A stretch of DNA of 64,000 nucleotides from Planococcus sp. MSAK28401 (lineage in GTDB: Bacteria; Bacillota; Bacilli; Bacillales_A; Planococcaceae). The stretch spans positions 491,001 to 555,000 of the forward strand of contig NZ_JAAMTH010000001.1 in the NCBI RefSeq assembly GCF_018283455.1. The letters are read 5' to 3'. Made by a program: the position numbers and the translations under genes. A model generated the notes under the pieces. That model ran no database searches and had not been told where the DNA came from. It saw only the letters and a program-made list of their open reading frames with translations. Shown in pieces: positions 24,214 to 32,291 of this stretch; the stretch's first letter is position 1; each line of letters starts with the position of its first letter.

Positions 24214-25365
24214 TTAATAAGCAAAACGTTTGCGTGTCAACAACACCAGCACTACGGCCGGGAACGAAGACGCCGCCATCCCGAGGAATGAATAGCCCGG
24301 GGCGATTTCGTATAGGTAGCCGCCGGCAAAAGTCAAAAGTGCGACACTCAAGCTCATGCCGAGTGCGGCATACATGCCTTGCGCCGCAGGGATATTGACT
24401 GGATCGAGCTTTTTGAAGATATAGCGGATAAAGGCAAAATGCGCGACGCCGAAAGACAAAGCGTGAAGCGTCTGCGCCAAAATGAACACCCAGACCGATG
24501 GAAACAAGAAAATCAAAATCCAGCGAACGGTCGAGCCGATGCCTGCCAAAAGGAACATCGATGACACCGACCATCTCTCGAACAGCGTATCGGCTTTGAC
24601 GAAAAAGACGATTTCAAAAATCACCGCTACATTCAGGATCAGGCCAATGTAAAAGCTGTTGACGCCGATATCCTGAAGATAGATAAAGCCGTAATTATAA
24701 TAGGCCGCATGCGCTCCCTGGAGAAGGATGGACACGACGAGAACGGTTAAAAACCCTTTTGATTTCAGCAGTTCCGCCGTAGCGCTTGGCCCTTTCTTCG
24801 TTCTCGGTGCCGGCCTCGATTGCAGCGGGACAGGAGAAGCGAGCGATTGAGTGACCGCCATGAACAGCAAACCTAGAAGCATGATCCATAAAATCGCATT
24901 TTCTTGCCAGACAGCGGTAGCCGCCCCGACAATCAATAAAGCGATCGTATAGCCAAGCGAACCATAGGACCGGCTTTTGCCGTAATGAATGCGGTCGGTC
25001 TGCATCAATACGGTCGCGCCGCTTTCCATCGCAGGCAATAAATTCGGGTAGATAAAGCTGAAAGCAAATGTGATGATGAACAGTAAGGTATAGGAATTAG
25101 CCGGGATGTAGAACGCCATTACGATAAACGAAGCGATGGCAAGGATCTGCATCAAGCGCCCAAGCGAGAAAAGTCGCGTCAGGAGCGGGAAGAAAAACAA
25201 AGTCGATAGTGACCGTGCGACCATGCCGGTCCCCATGATGACGCTGGCTGCCGAAACGCTCAGCCCTTTTTCATTTGTCAGCCAGCCGGTCCAATAAGGC
25301 AAAAAGACGCCCCATGTAAAGAAAAACGCAAAAAAGTTCAACGAAAGCCATTTTTGATTGTGCAT
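24214..25365 (-). CDS. MFS transporter, MFS_1_like/HcaT type
   Basis: 383 residues, twelve predicted membrane helices. The layout matches the MFS_1_like group that includes 3-phenylpropionate (HcaT) and nucleoside-type symporters, with FFFTWGVFLPYWTGWL in helix 1 and RSYGSLGYT around helix 5. Substrate unknown. The ATG at 25365 is chosen because GGAG lies 9 nt upstream and the membrane fold begins there. An in-frame extension of 53 codons upstream has no start signals and overlaps the divergent vanY promoter region. Confidence 0.85.
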   Translation of the reverse strand: MHNQKWLSLNFFAFFFTWGVFLPYWTGWLTNEKGLSVSAASVIMGTGMVARSLSTLFFFPLLTRLFSLGRLMQILAIASFIVMAFYIPANSYTLLFIITFAFSFIYPNLLPAMESGATVLMQTDRIHYGKSRSYGSLGYTIALLIVGAATAVWQENAILWIMLLGLLFMAVTQSLASPVPLQSRPAPRTKKGPSATAELLKSKGFLTVLVVSILLQGAHAAYYNYGFIYLQDIGVNSFYIGLILNVAVIFEIVFFVKADTLFERWSVSSMFLLAGIGSTVRWILIFLFPSVWVFILAQTLHALSFGVAHFAFIRYIFKKLDPVNIPAAQGMYAALGMSLSVALLTFAGGYLYEIAPGYSFLGMAASSFPAVVLVLLTRKRFAY

Positions 25366-25489
25366 GAATAAATCTCCACTCTTTTCCAGAAGTCTGATTA
25401 AAGTATACCGAAATATTTTCGCGCCAGGGGAATTTTCGGGAAGAAAATGATAGAATGGAAAAGGAATTGACAGGAAAGTTGGCCAGCCC

Positions 25490-26356
25490 ATGAAACCCAC
25501 AAAAAAGAAAAACGACTTCGACAAGAAATTTTATATAAAATGGATGGTGATCGCAATGACAGCAATCTGGGCAGCAATTGCCGCAGTGTGGCTCTCTATG
25601 CATAATTGGGATACAGAAGAAAGCATGAAAGCATTAGCACAGGCCTTTACCGAACAACCGGCAGAAACCGAACAGCAAGCCCCTGCAGAGGAGGAACCGG
25701 CAGTGAAAGAAGAGCCAGCAGCGACAGAAGAAACTGAACAGCCTGAAACACAACCGGAAGAGCAGCCGAAAGAAGAAACGCCTGCACCAGCACCGAAAGA
25801 CGCCACCGTCTATCCTGAGATTGATCAATTGCCATCAGAACCGACCATCGTGAACGGCATCCTGCTGGCGAATAAACAGCATCCGCTGCCTGCAAGTTAT
25901 GCACCTGGCGAAAACGCGGAGGCCCGCGCGGCATTTGACTCGATGGCACAAGCAGCCGCCAAAGATGGCTTGCAATTAGTCGCCTTCAGCACATACCGCG
26001 GATTTGACCGTCAAAAACAATTGTACGAAGGTTATGTCGCCAAAGACGGCCAGGAAGCAGCCGACCGCTACAGTGCACGCCCTGGCTACTCCGAACACCA
26101 GACAGGACTCGCCTTTGATATCGGTGAAGCCGGCCAGGAACAGCACTGGGCATCTGCTTCCTTCGGCGATACGGCAGGAGGCAAATGGGTAAAGGAAAAC
26201 GCCCATAATTACGGGTTCATCCTGCGCTACCCGCAAGGAAAAGAACAAATCACCGGCTATATGCATGAATCCTGGCATTTCCGCTATGTCGGAAAAGAAG
26301 CCGCCACCGCAATCTACAACCAGAACATCACCTTGGAAGAATATTTGGGGATTTAA
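25490..26356 (+). CDS. D-alanyl-D-alanine carboxypeptidase, VanY/M15B family
   Basis: 288 residues. A cytosolic basic start and one membrane anchor (about 18-37) are followed by a Pro/Glu-rich linker (about 50-105) and an extracellular M15B peptidase domain. The zinc motifs are present: SEHQTGLAFDIG (SxHxxGxAxD) and ESWHFRY (catalytic Glu and third zinc His). It trims the terminal D-Ala from peptidoglycan stem peptides. No vanA-type resistance genes are near, so a housekeeping wall role is likely. AGGAAAG lies rather far (about 14 nt) upstream. Confidence 0.9.
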   Translation: MKPTKKKNDFDKKFYIKWMVIAMTAIWAAIAAVWLSMHNWDTEESMKALAQAFTEQPAETEQQAPAEEEPAVKEEPAATEETEQPETQPEEQPKEETPAPAPKDATVYPEIDQLPSEPTIVNGILLANKQHPLPASYAPGENAEARAAFDSMAQAAAKDGLQLVAFSTYRGFDRQKQLYEGYVAKDGQEAADRYSARPGYSEHQTGLAFDIGEAGQEQHWASASFGDTAGGKWVKENAHNYGFILRYPQGKEQITGYMHESWHFRYVGKEAATAIYNQNITLEEYLGI

Positions 26357-26375
26357 GTGACAAGCGAATAAATGG

Positions 26376-26417
26376 AACCGGCCGTTTTCCTGAAAAGGGG
26401 GAGCGGCCGGTTTTTTG
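26376..26417 (+). terminator. Terminator of the vanY-like gene
   Basis: AACCGGCCG/CGGCCGGTT stem with a long loop, then T6. Confidence 0.8.
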
Positions 26418-26428
26418 TTTTAGAGAAA

Positions 26429-27094
26429 GTCTAGTTAGACATGAAAGCGAAATTTGGTATTCATTGCAGGTTTCATCGCGAGATAGCCGCCTCCCGCTTG
26501 GGGCATGCCTCCCGCAATAAGCCAAGAAGAACACTTGTCTTATTGCTTCGGCTCGCCCGTGTACGCGGTTCGGCTTTAAGATTTCATTGGATATTGCGTG
26601 CGAAGACGTTTCACAGTTAGTTAATTTCATCCACTGGCGGGGATGCTTAGTTAGACTTGATAGTGAGGTGAAACGTTCGTTGAGTATTTTATCGTGAGAT
26701 AGCCGCCTCCCGCTTTGGGCATGCCTCCCGCAATAAGCCAAGAAGAACACTTGTCTTATTGCTTCGGCTCGCCCGTGTGCGCGGTTCGGCTTTAAGATTT
26801 CATTGGATATTGCGTGCGAAGACGTTTCACAGTTAGTTAATTTCATCCACTGGCGGGGATGCTTAGTTAGACTTGATAGTGAGGTGAAACGTTCGTTGAG
26901 TATTTTATCGTGAGATAGTCGCCTCCCGCTTTGGGCATGCCTCCCACCATAAGCCAAGAAGGGCACTTGTCTTATGGCTCCGGCTCGCCCGTGTGCGCGT
27001 GTCGGCTTTAAGATTTCATTGGATATTGAGTGCGAAGACGTGTCACTGTTAGTTGTTTTCATCGGCTGGTGGGGACGCTTAGCTGGACTTGATA
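26429..27094. repeat. 216-bp tandem repeat array (three units)
   Basis: Units start at 26480, 26696 and 26912, an exact 216-bp period. Units 1 and 2 differ at two positions that I can see; unit 3 is more diverged and ends near 27094. A degenerate unit end precedes unit 1. Each unit holds a hairpin: GCAATAAGCCAAG (26514) pairs with CTTGTCTTATTGC (26534) with one mismatch. In unit 3 both arms change together (CCATAAG/CTTATGG). No gene is supported here: the minus-strand frame through it is merely the repeat translated. Confidence 0.9.
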
Positions 27095-27248
27095 ATTGCA
27101 GAGAAGTTACATTCGCTGTTCCATTTGAGTTTACGAAGATGGTTAAAGCTTTTCGCGCTTACTTCAATATGTGATGAATTTCATTGCCTCTCTAAAACTA
27201 GAGATGAAGCGGAAAGGGGCGAATGGATGGCGAGGGGAAGCCGAGTCC

Positions 27249-27450
27249 ATTCATTTGCGACGCATCTGCATGCAGATGTGGGAGCAACGGTTTTCCTGCG
27301 ATGCTCGAACACAGAGAAACTAGGTGCCCTGGACTGAGCGCTAGCGAGGGAAGCGGCTGAAGCCGGCCCCCGGGCAGCCGAAAACGCGACGTCCTGTCGC
27401 ATCGGCTGCATGACCCGCATCCTGCGGGCCTAAAGCGTCCCCTTGCAGCG
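27249..27450. repeat. Structured dispersed repeat, copy A
   Basis: About 200 bp, related to 45826-46005. It holds three hairpins: CATCTGCATGCAGATG (27263-27278); an outer GCAGCCGA/TCGGCTGC stem (27374-27409) enclosing GCGAC-GTCCT-GTCGC; and CCCGCA-TCC-TGCGGG (27414-27428). Copy B keeps all three through compensatory changes. No gene is seen between the vanY terminator and the cls terminator. Confidence 0.85.
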
Positions 27451-27524
27451 TAATCTCCACCACCATAAATTTCCACTATCATTTTCTGATTTAAAAACCC
27501 TACCACATCTACAACTCACCAAAC

Positions 27525-27556
27525 GAAAAAAACGCCCTTCCATATGGAAAGGCGTT
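27525..27556 (-). terminator. Terminator of cls
   Basis: On the minus strand AACGCCTTTCC/GGAAGGGCGTT with an ATAT loop and T7. Confidence 0.85.
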
Positions 27557-27567
27557 CACTGGTTTGA

Positions 27568-29025
27568 TTATAGAATCGGTGCCAACAGGCGAGCGATGGA
27601 TTCCTTCGATTTGATCATGCGGGTTCTCGCCATGTACATCTCATAAGTCAGCTCTGACGACAATTCCGTATCTTGCCTGAACATATCCGCGAGCTCCATC
27701 GAAACCTTCTCATCGTAAATGAATGCATTCACTTCAAAATTCAACTTGAAGCTGCGGACATCGATATTCGCTGTGCCGACCGTCGACGCTTCATCATCAA
27801 TAACGATCATTTTCGTATGCAGGAAGCCGTTATCGTAGATGAACACCCGGGCTCCGGCCCGCAACATCTGGCCGGCGTACGAATACGTCGCCCAATAGAC
27901 AAACGGGTGGTCCGGTTTGTTCGGGATCATGATACGCACATCGATTCCGGACAGCGCCGCAATCCTGAGGGCGTCATAGAAACTCGCATCCGGAATGAAA
28001 TACGGCGTCTGGATGTAAATATATTCGCGCGCTAAGTGGATCAGCTTTAAATAGCCGTCCTTGATCTGTTCCCATTCCTCGTCCGGGCCGCTGGAGACAA
28101 TCTGCATCGAAGTCGAGCCCTCTTCGGGTTGTGGAGGGAAGTACGCTTCATCATATTCAATATCGTGCCGCGCAGAAGCCTGGTTCCAGTCGAGGATAAA
28201 GCGCGTCTGGAGCGGATAAAGGGCATTTCCTTCCAGCCGGAGATGCGTATCGCGCCAATAGCCGAAGCGGCGGTTGAGCCCGAGATATTCCTCCCCGACG
28301 TTAAAGCCGCCGATATAGCCGACCTTTCCGTCAATGACCACGATCTTCCGGTGGTTCCGGTAGTTCAGCCGGGGGTTGATGATCGGCATAATGGAAGGGA
28401 AGAAGGTTTCCACTTCGCCACCGGCTGCTGAAAATTCCTTGAAATGGCGCTTGCTCAAACTGCGAGAGCCCATGTCATCATAAAGAAGGCGTACTTTTAC
28501 GCCTTCTTTCGCCTTGGCGAGCAAAGCGTCCATAATGCGATTGCCGAGCTGGTCCAGCCGGAAGATATAATATTGGATGTGGATATGATCCTGTGCTTGT
28601 TCGATATCGCGAATGAGGGCATCGAATTTTTCCCGGCCGTCGTTGAAGATTTTCACGTGATTGTTTTGGGTCAACAACGCGCCGTTATTGCGCAAATGCA
28701 GGTAAATCAAATTGCTGTAATCCTTTGTGCTGACATCCTGAAAAGGGAAAGTGCCGTCATGGATTTCATTCATTTGATGGGCGATTAGGCTTTCGATTCC
28801 GATCCGTTTACGGCCTTCTTCCCATTTAAAAAGCTTTTTTTGACGAAGCTTGCGGCCGAGCAACAGGTAGATGAAGAATCCGGCAATCGGAATGAAGAAG
28901 AGCACCAATAGCCATGCCCAAGTGGAGGAAGCATCCCGGCGTTCCAGAAACACCAGCGCCGCTGCAAGGAAAATGTTCAAGATGAAGATTGCAGCAGTCA
29001 ACACACTGATAATGGTGACGGTCAT
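27568..29025 (-). CDS. cls: Cardiolipin synthase
   Basis: 485 residues. Two N-terminal membrane helices (about 4-28 and 35-57) are followed by two phospholipase-D domains with HKD motifs HRKIVVIDGK and HTKMIVIDDE. Condenses two phosphatidylglycerol molecules to cardiolipin and glycerol at the membrane. The second of two nearby ATGs (29025) is chosen because it gives 7-nt spacing to AAAGGAG. Monocistronic with its own terminator. Confidence 0.93.
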   Translation of the reverse strand: MTVTIISVLTAAIFILNIFLAAALVFLERRDASSTWAWLLVLFFIPIAGFFIYLLLGRKLRQKKLFKWEEGRKRIGIESLIAHQMNEIHDGTFPFQDVSTKDYSNLIYLHLRNNGALLTQNNHVKIFNDGREKFDALIRDIEQAQDHIHIQYYIFRLDQLGNRIMDALLAKAKEGVKVRLLYDDMGSRSLSKRHFKEFSAAGGEVETFFPSIMPIINPRLNYRNHRKIVVIDGKVGYIGGFNVGEEYLGLNRRFGYWRDTHLRLEGNALYPLQTRFILDWNQASARHDIEYDEAYFPPQPEEGSTSMQIVSSGPDEEWEQIKDGYLKLIHLAREYIYIQTPYFIPDASFYDALRIAALSGIDVRIMIPNKPDHPFVYWATYSYAGQMLRAGARVFIYDNGFLHTKMIVIDDEASTVGTANIDVRSFKLNFEVNAFIYDEKVSMELADMFRQDTELSSELTYEMYMARTRMIKSKESIARLLAPIL

Positions 29026-29166
29026 GGCCATTCTCCTTTGTGGATAATTGTTTATTGCCTCTAGTATAGACTAGTTGTGTAATTGAAAGAAAGAGAGAGC
29101 TAAGTGGATGTTATTTCCTTATTATAACTTTTATTGTAATTAACTGCCTCTCAACTTTATTGACTA

Positions 29167-29204
29167 CAAAAAAACTGCACTCTGCGGATGAGAGTGCAGT
29201 TTTA
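29167..29204 (-). terminator. Terminator of the squalene/phytoene synthase-like gene
   Basis: ACTGCACTCT/AGAGTGCAGT stem; on the minus strand it is followed by T7. Confidence 0.85.
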
Positions 29205-29205
29205 T

Positions 29206-30036
29206 TTAACTAAGACGTTCTTCTTCTTTCAATTGTTCAACAATGCCTTCGACTTCTTGGCGGCTCATCTTTTCCTTGCCGGACTTGAGCGCTTTTAAGG
29301 TGCTGTGGGCAAGTGCGAGCGGCACTTTGCAGAACATGAGGATGCGTTTATTTTTGATGGATTTTACATATTGGTCAGCTTGCGATAGATTTTCGCGTGC
29401 GTAGCTGAACATATCGTCGCGCGTCCAGCCGTCCGGGACGAACGTGACGCCGCGCTCGTAATCTTCATCGTAATTGCGCAGCATATTGACAGCCTGCAAA
29501 CCGCGGCCGAATCCGATGGCGAGTTCTGTATCGGTTTCGGTGCCGTCATGCCACCTCCAAAGATCAGAAAGCATGACACCGACGAGCCCTGCGACATAAT
29601 AAGTGTAATCATCCAAGTCTTCGCGCGTATGGATGACCCAGTCTTTTTCGACCCATTTGGCCATGCCGCCAGCCATGATGGCTGTCGATTCGAGAACTTT
29701 TCCGCGAATTTCGGGCGGGCATACTTCGATCCAATCCGGAAGCCGCATTGTTACGGATGGCAAATAATCCGCGTAAGGGGCGACAAGCGCCGCATATTCC
29801 GTTTCGTCCATATCCGTTTCGAGCATATGTTGGATGGAGCGCAGAAGAGACGCTTTCACTTCAGCAGGAAGCTCGGGATGATCTTCAATTTCATCGATTG
29901 CGCGCATGCACAAATAGGCGGAGCCGACGGTTTTTTTCAGGACAGGATCCAAAAAGCTGATCGGAATGAAAAAGGTCCGGCTCGTTTGTTTCAGCATCGC
30001 GAGTGATTCTTTTTGCAGATTGGCGACTTTGCTCAT
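29206..30036 (-). CDS. Squalene/phytoene synthase family protein
   Basis: 276 residues of the head-to-head prenyl synthase fold. TSRTFFIPISFL and YLCMRAIDEIEDHP carry the first Asp-rich motif (DEIED). The second motif region reads NMLRNYDEDYERG, where the usual first Asp after Arg (RDxxED) is Asn. Classical members join two prenyl diphosphates to squalene or (dehydro)phytoene; B. subtilis YisP instead releases farnesol. With the altered motif, synthase activity should not be assumed. AAGGAGGACTG precedes the ATG. It lies on the same strand after the sugar-phosphatase gene but behind a terminator. Confidence 0.85.
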   Translation of the reverse strand: MSKVANLQKESLAMLKQTSRTFFIPISFLDPVLKKTVGSAYLCMRAIDEIEDHPELPAEVKASLLRSIQHMLETDMDETEYAALVAPYADYLPSVTMRLPDWIEVCPPEIRGKVLESTAIMAGGMAKWVEKDWVIHTREDLDDYTYYVAGLVGVMLSDLWRWHDGTETDTELAIGFGRGLQAVNMLRNYDEDYERGVTFVPDGWTRDDMFSYARENLSQADQYVKSIKNKRILMFCKVPLALAHSTLKALKSGKEKMSRQEVEGIVEQLKEEERLS

Positions 30037-30149
30037 CTTCAGTCCTCCTTTATATAGATTTTCAGCATGTTTATGTATGGGCGCGGCCCACTTGATTCGT
30101 AAAATGTCTTCCTTCTAAATATAAACGAAATGGCTGAAAAAACAAATGA

Positions 30150-30173
30150 TTACCCATAGCAGCACAAGAAAAC
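30150..30173 (-). promoter_or_regulatory. Weak sigma-B-like promoter before the squalene/phytoene synthase-like gene
   Basis: Minus strand GTTTTC, 12-nt spacer, GGGTAA; 4 and 5 of 6 matches. It overlaps the T-tract of the preceding terminator, about 115 nt from the start codon. Confidence 0.3.
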
Positions 30174-30202
30174 CCTTTGGAAGAAACGCGTTCTCCAAAG
30201 GG
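30168..30202 (-). terminator. Terminator of the glycosyltransferase-phosphatase operon
   Basis: AACCCTTTGGA paired with TCCAAAGGGTT, followed on the minus strand by TTCTTG; the T-run is short. Confidence 0.7.
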
Positions 30203-30203
30203 T

Positions 30204-30923
30204 TCAGTCTACATGAAAATGGTTCCACGCCTCGTGAATTCCGCCGGCGCAATGCCGATTTGCACGGAAAATGAGTGGGTGGTCTTCGTGGGTTTTGAGT
30301 TCCGGCTGTGCGTTTCCGACGATGACGGAAGGAAAACCGAGCGTCAGCATTTCCAAGTCGTTTCCGGAATCACCCGCGACCAGCAGTTTAGCATCGGAAA
30401 TTCCGTGGCGTTCCAACAGGTAGCGGAGTGCCTGGCCTTTCCCGCTATTCGATGGCAGGATGTCCAAGTCTTTGCCGCCGCTGAAGATCAGCTTATGGGG
30501 CACTTTTTTGGCTTCCAAGAGGTTGCGGAATTGTTCGACCGCTTGTACCTCCGTGACATGGTAGGAGCGCCGGCTTGTCACAGGCAAATCTTGCGGGGTC
30601 AAGCCGTCGATTGTCTTCGCTAGCGCTTCGACTTGCTCGGGCGCCCAATCGTCCATCAAATGGGCTTCCCAATTTTCATCTTTAGAAAAATTGGTTCCCG
30701 TATAGATTTCGGTCCCGACATCGGTGACAAGAGCTTGTGGAATCGGGAGCCCTTCATCTGCAATCAACTGTTGTGCAGAAGCAAGATGGCGGCCGGTAAT
30801 ATAGATCAAGCCGACTTCGTAAGGCTGCTGTTCATAGAAATCCAGCAACTCCTCGAGCCCGGCTCTATCACCGACTAAGGTTCCGTCCAGGTCGGTCGCT
30901 AGCAAGTGTGTTGCTCCGTTCAC
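30204..30923 (-). CDS. Sucrose-phosphate-phosphatase-like HAD hydrolase
   Basis: 239 residues of the SPP/Cof type HAD family. The motifs are DLDGT (nucleophile Asp), TGRH near the second motif, a Lys in SGKGQALRYL, and GDSGNDLEML (metal-binding). SPP enzymes hydrolyse sucrose-6-phosphate; close relatives act on mannosylfructose-phosphate. The start (GTG, GAGGTGATT upstream) lies inside the end of the glycosyltransferase gene (56-nt overlap), so the two are translationally coupled, and they probably work in sequence. Confidence 0.85.
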   Translation of the reverse strand: MNGATHLLATDLDGTLVGDRAGLEELLDFYEQQPYEVGLIYITGRHLASAQQLIADEGLPIPQALVTDVGTEIYTGTNFSKDENWEAHLMDDWAPEQVEALAKTIDGLTPQDLPVTSRRSYHVTEVQAVEQFRNLLEAKKVPHKLIFSGGKDLDILPSNSGKGQALRYLLERHGISDAKLLVAGDSGNDLEMLTLGFPSVIVGNAQPELKTHEDHPLIFRANRHCAGGIHEAWNHFHVD

Positions 30924-32130
30924 GGATAATCACCTCATACAATGTATTTATTTTTTTTGAAATGCTATCCCAATTGAAATCTTTACGGGCAATGCGCACC
31001 GCTTGGCGGCTAAGGCGCTCAACCAGCAGCGAATTGACAGAAAGTACTTCCATTGCAATCGCCAGATCGATTTCATTTTGAGCTTCGACAAGCAAACCGC
31101 TGACGCCATCTTCAACGACATTTTTCAAGCCGCCGACTTTCGAGGCGATGACCGGGCTGCCGCAAGCTTGTGCTTCAGCTGCAACCATGCCGAACGATTC
31201 GTAGAAACTCGGGACGATGGTGGCGGTAGCTGAATTGAACAGCAATGCCAATTGTTCTTGGTTTTTCGGTCCGACAAAGCGGACATGCTGTTCAATACCC
31301 CGTACCGCTTTACGCAGCTCCAGGTCTTTCGGCAAGCCTGTGTCAGGGTCGATAGCATCAGGTTCACCGCCGGCAATCACCAATTCAGGTGTGTAGCGGC
31401 TGCCACTTTTTTCTGCAAGAAGCTTGAAAGCTTTCAATAAAGTGAAAATGCCTTTCGTTGCTTCCAGACGGCCTGCAAAAACGAAGAGGGGGTCCTCGTA
31501 GCCGAATTTTTTCCGGATATGGTGTCGGCTGCCGCGGACGCGAAACGCCTCGTCGACTCCGATGGGGATTACTGAGATGGGAGAAGCGGCGGAAACGTTC
31601 TCTTTAATTACTTGTTTTTCTGTATTTGTCGTCGCCAAAATATGGTCGCTATGGGCAAGTACGGTTTCTTCCGCTTTTTCACGCCGTGCGTCATGCGTGC
31701 CGGTCGCTTCTTCCTTGGCCCATCCGAGCGAGTGGGATGTATGGATATAAGGCAGCCCGAATTCTTCTTTGAGCTTCTTGCCAATCAATCCTGAAAGCCA
31801 ATAATGGGTATGGACGATATCGTAATTCGATAGCGGCAATAGCCGTTTCATTTCTTCATAAAATGCCGGGAGCATGGAGTACATTTCATTTTTTGAAACG
31901 AATCCTTTATAGCCGGCTTCTACACGGATCACGCGGCAGCGTTCACCGAAATGTTCAACTTGTGGGGCGTTTTCATCGCACCAATGGGTAACGACATCCA
32001 CCTGCCACCCTCTATTTTCAAGAGCGAGTGCCAGTTGCTTGACGTAATTGTTTTGGCCGCCTGCTTGTTTTCCGCCGAGCTTTGCCAAAGGATCGCCATG
32101 GTCTGATACAAAAAGCACTTGTTTGGTCAT
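30868..32130 (-). CDS. GT4 glycosyltransferase, sucrose-phosphate-synthase-like
   Basis: 420 residues, two Rossmann domains of the GT-B fold. The N-terminal domain has SDHGDPLAKLGGKQAGGQNNYVKQL, the GGQ-x-YV donor/acceptor loop shared by sucrose-phosphate synthases, sucrose synthases and MshA. The C-terminal domain has FAGRLEATKGIFTLL and PSFYESFGMVAAEAQACGSPVIAS (the E-x7-E motif). Coupling to an SPP-type phosphatase suggests synthesis of a non-reducing disaccharide such as sucrose; mannosylfructose or another glycoside is possible. A sigma-B promoter precedes it, hinting at a stress-induced compatible solute. This functional assignment is inference. Confidence 0.8.
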   Translation of the reverse strand: MTKQVLFVSDHGDPLAKLGGKQAGGQNNYVKQLALALENRGWQVDVVTHWCDENAPQVEHFGERCRVIRVEAGYKGFVSKNEMYSMLPAFYEEMKRLLPLSNYDIVHTHYWLSGLIGKKLKEEFGLPYIHTSHSLGWAKEEATGTHDARREKAEETVLAHSDHILATTNTEKQVIKENVSAASPISVIPIGVDEAFRVRGSRHHIRKKFGYEDPLFVFAGRLEATKGIFTLLKAFKLLAEKSGSRYTPELVIAGGEPDAIDPDTGLPKDLELRKAVRGIEQHVRFVGPKNQEQLALLFNSATATIVPSFYESFGMVAAEAQACGSPVIASKVGGLKNVVEDGVSGLLVEAQNEIDLAIAMEVLSVNSLLVERLSRQAVRIARKDFNWDSISKKINTLYEVIIRERSNTLASDRPGRNLSR

Positions 32131-32191
32131 TGTCGTTCATCTCCGTTCGTTATTTCCTCCCGCCCGAAAAAGGTGGGAGTGCATATTATAT

Positions 32192-32217
32192 ATACCCATA
32201 TTTAGGAAATGCTAAAC
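32192..32217 (-). promoter_or_regulatory. Sigma-B promoter of the glycosyltransferase-phosphatase operon
   Basis: Minus strand GTTTAG (-35, 32212-32217), 14-nt spacer, GGGTAT (-10, 32192-32197): 5 and 6 of 6 matches. The start codon is about 60 nt downstream. Confidence 0.8.
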
Positions 32218-32253
32218 AGGATTTCTGAAAAGTTCCAAAACTTTTATCTGCAA

Positions 32254-32288
32254 TAAAAAAAGAACGCCTATGTAAGCGCTCTTTTAAT
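32254..32288 (-). terminator. Terminator of the MBL hydrolase gene
   Basis: AGAGCGC paired with GCGTTCT (one G-U), followed by T6 on the minus strand. Confidence 0.7.
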
Positions 32289-32291
32289 TTT

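Noticed and set aside
25366..25524. 53-codon N-terminal extension of the HcaT-like MFS protein
   Set aside because: It overlaps the start of the divergent vanY-like gene and lacks start signals; membrane helix 1 begins after the ATG at 25365.
26328..27062. 244-codon minus-strand frame across the tandem repeats
   Set aside because: It is the 216-bp repeat translated three times. The period is divisible by three, so the frame stays open; it overlaps the vanY end and terminator and has no ribosome binding site.
26418..27524. CRISPR array or insertion sequence in the repeat region
   Set aside because: Units are 216 bp with no short repeat/unique spacer pattern, no transposase, and no terminal inverted repeats were seen.
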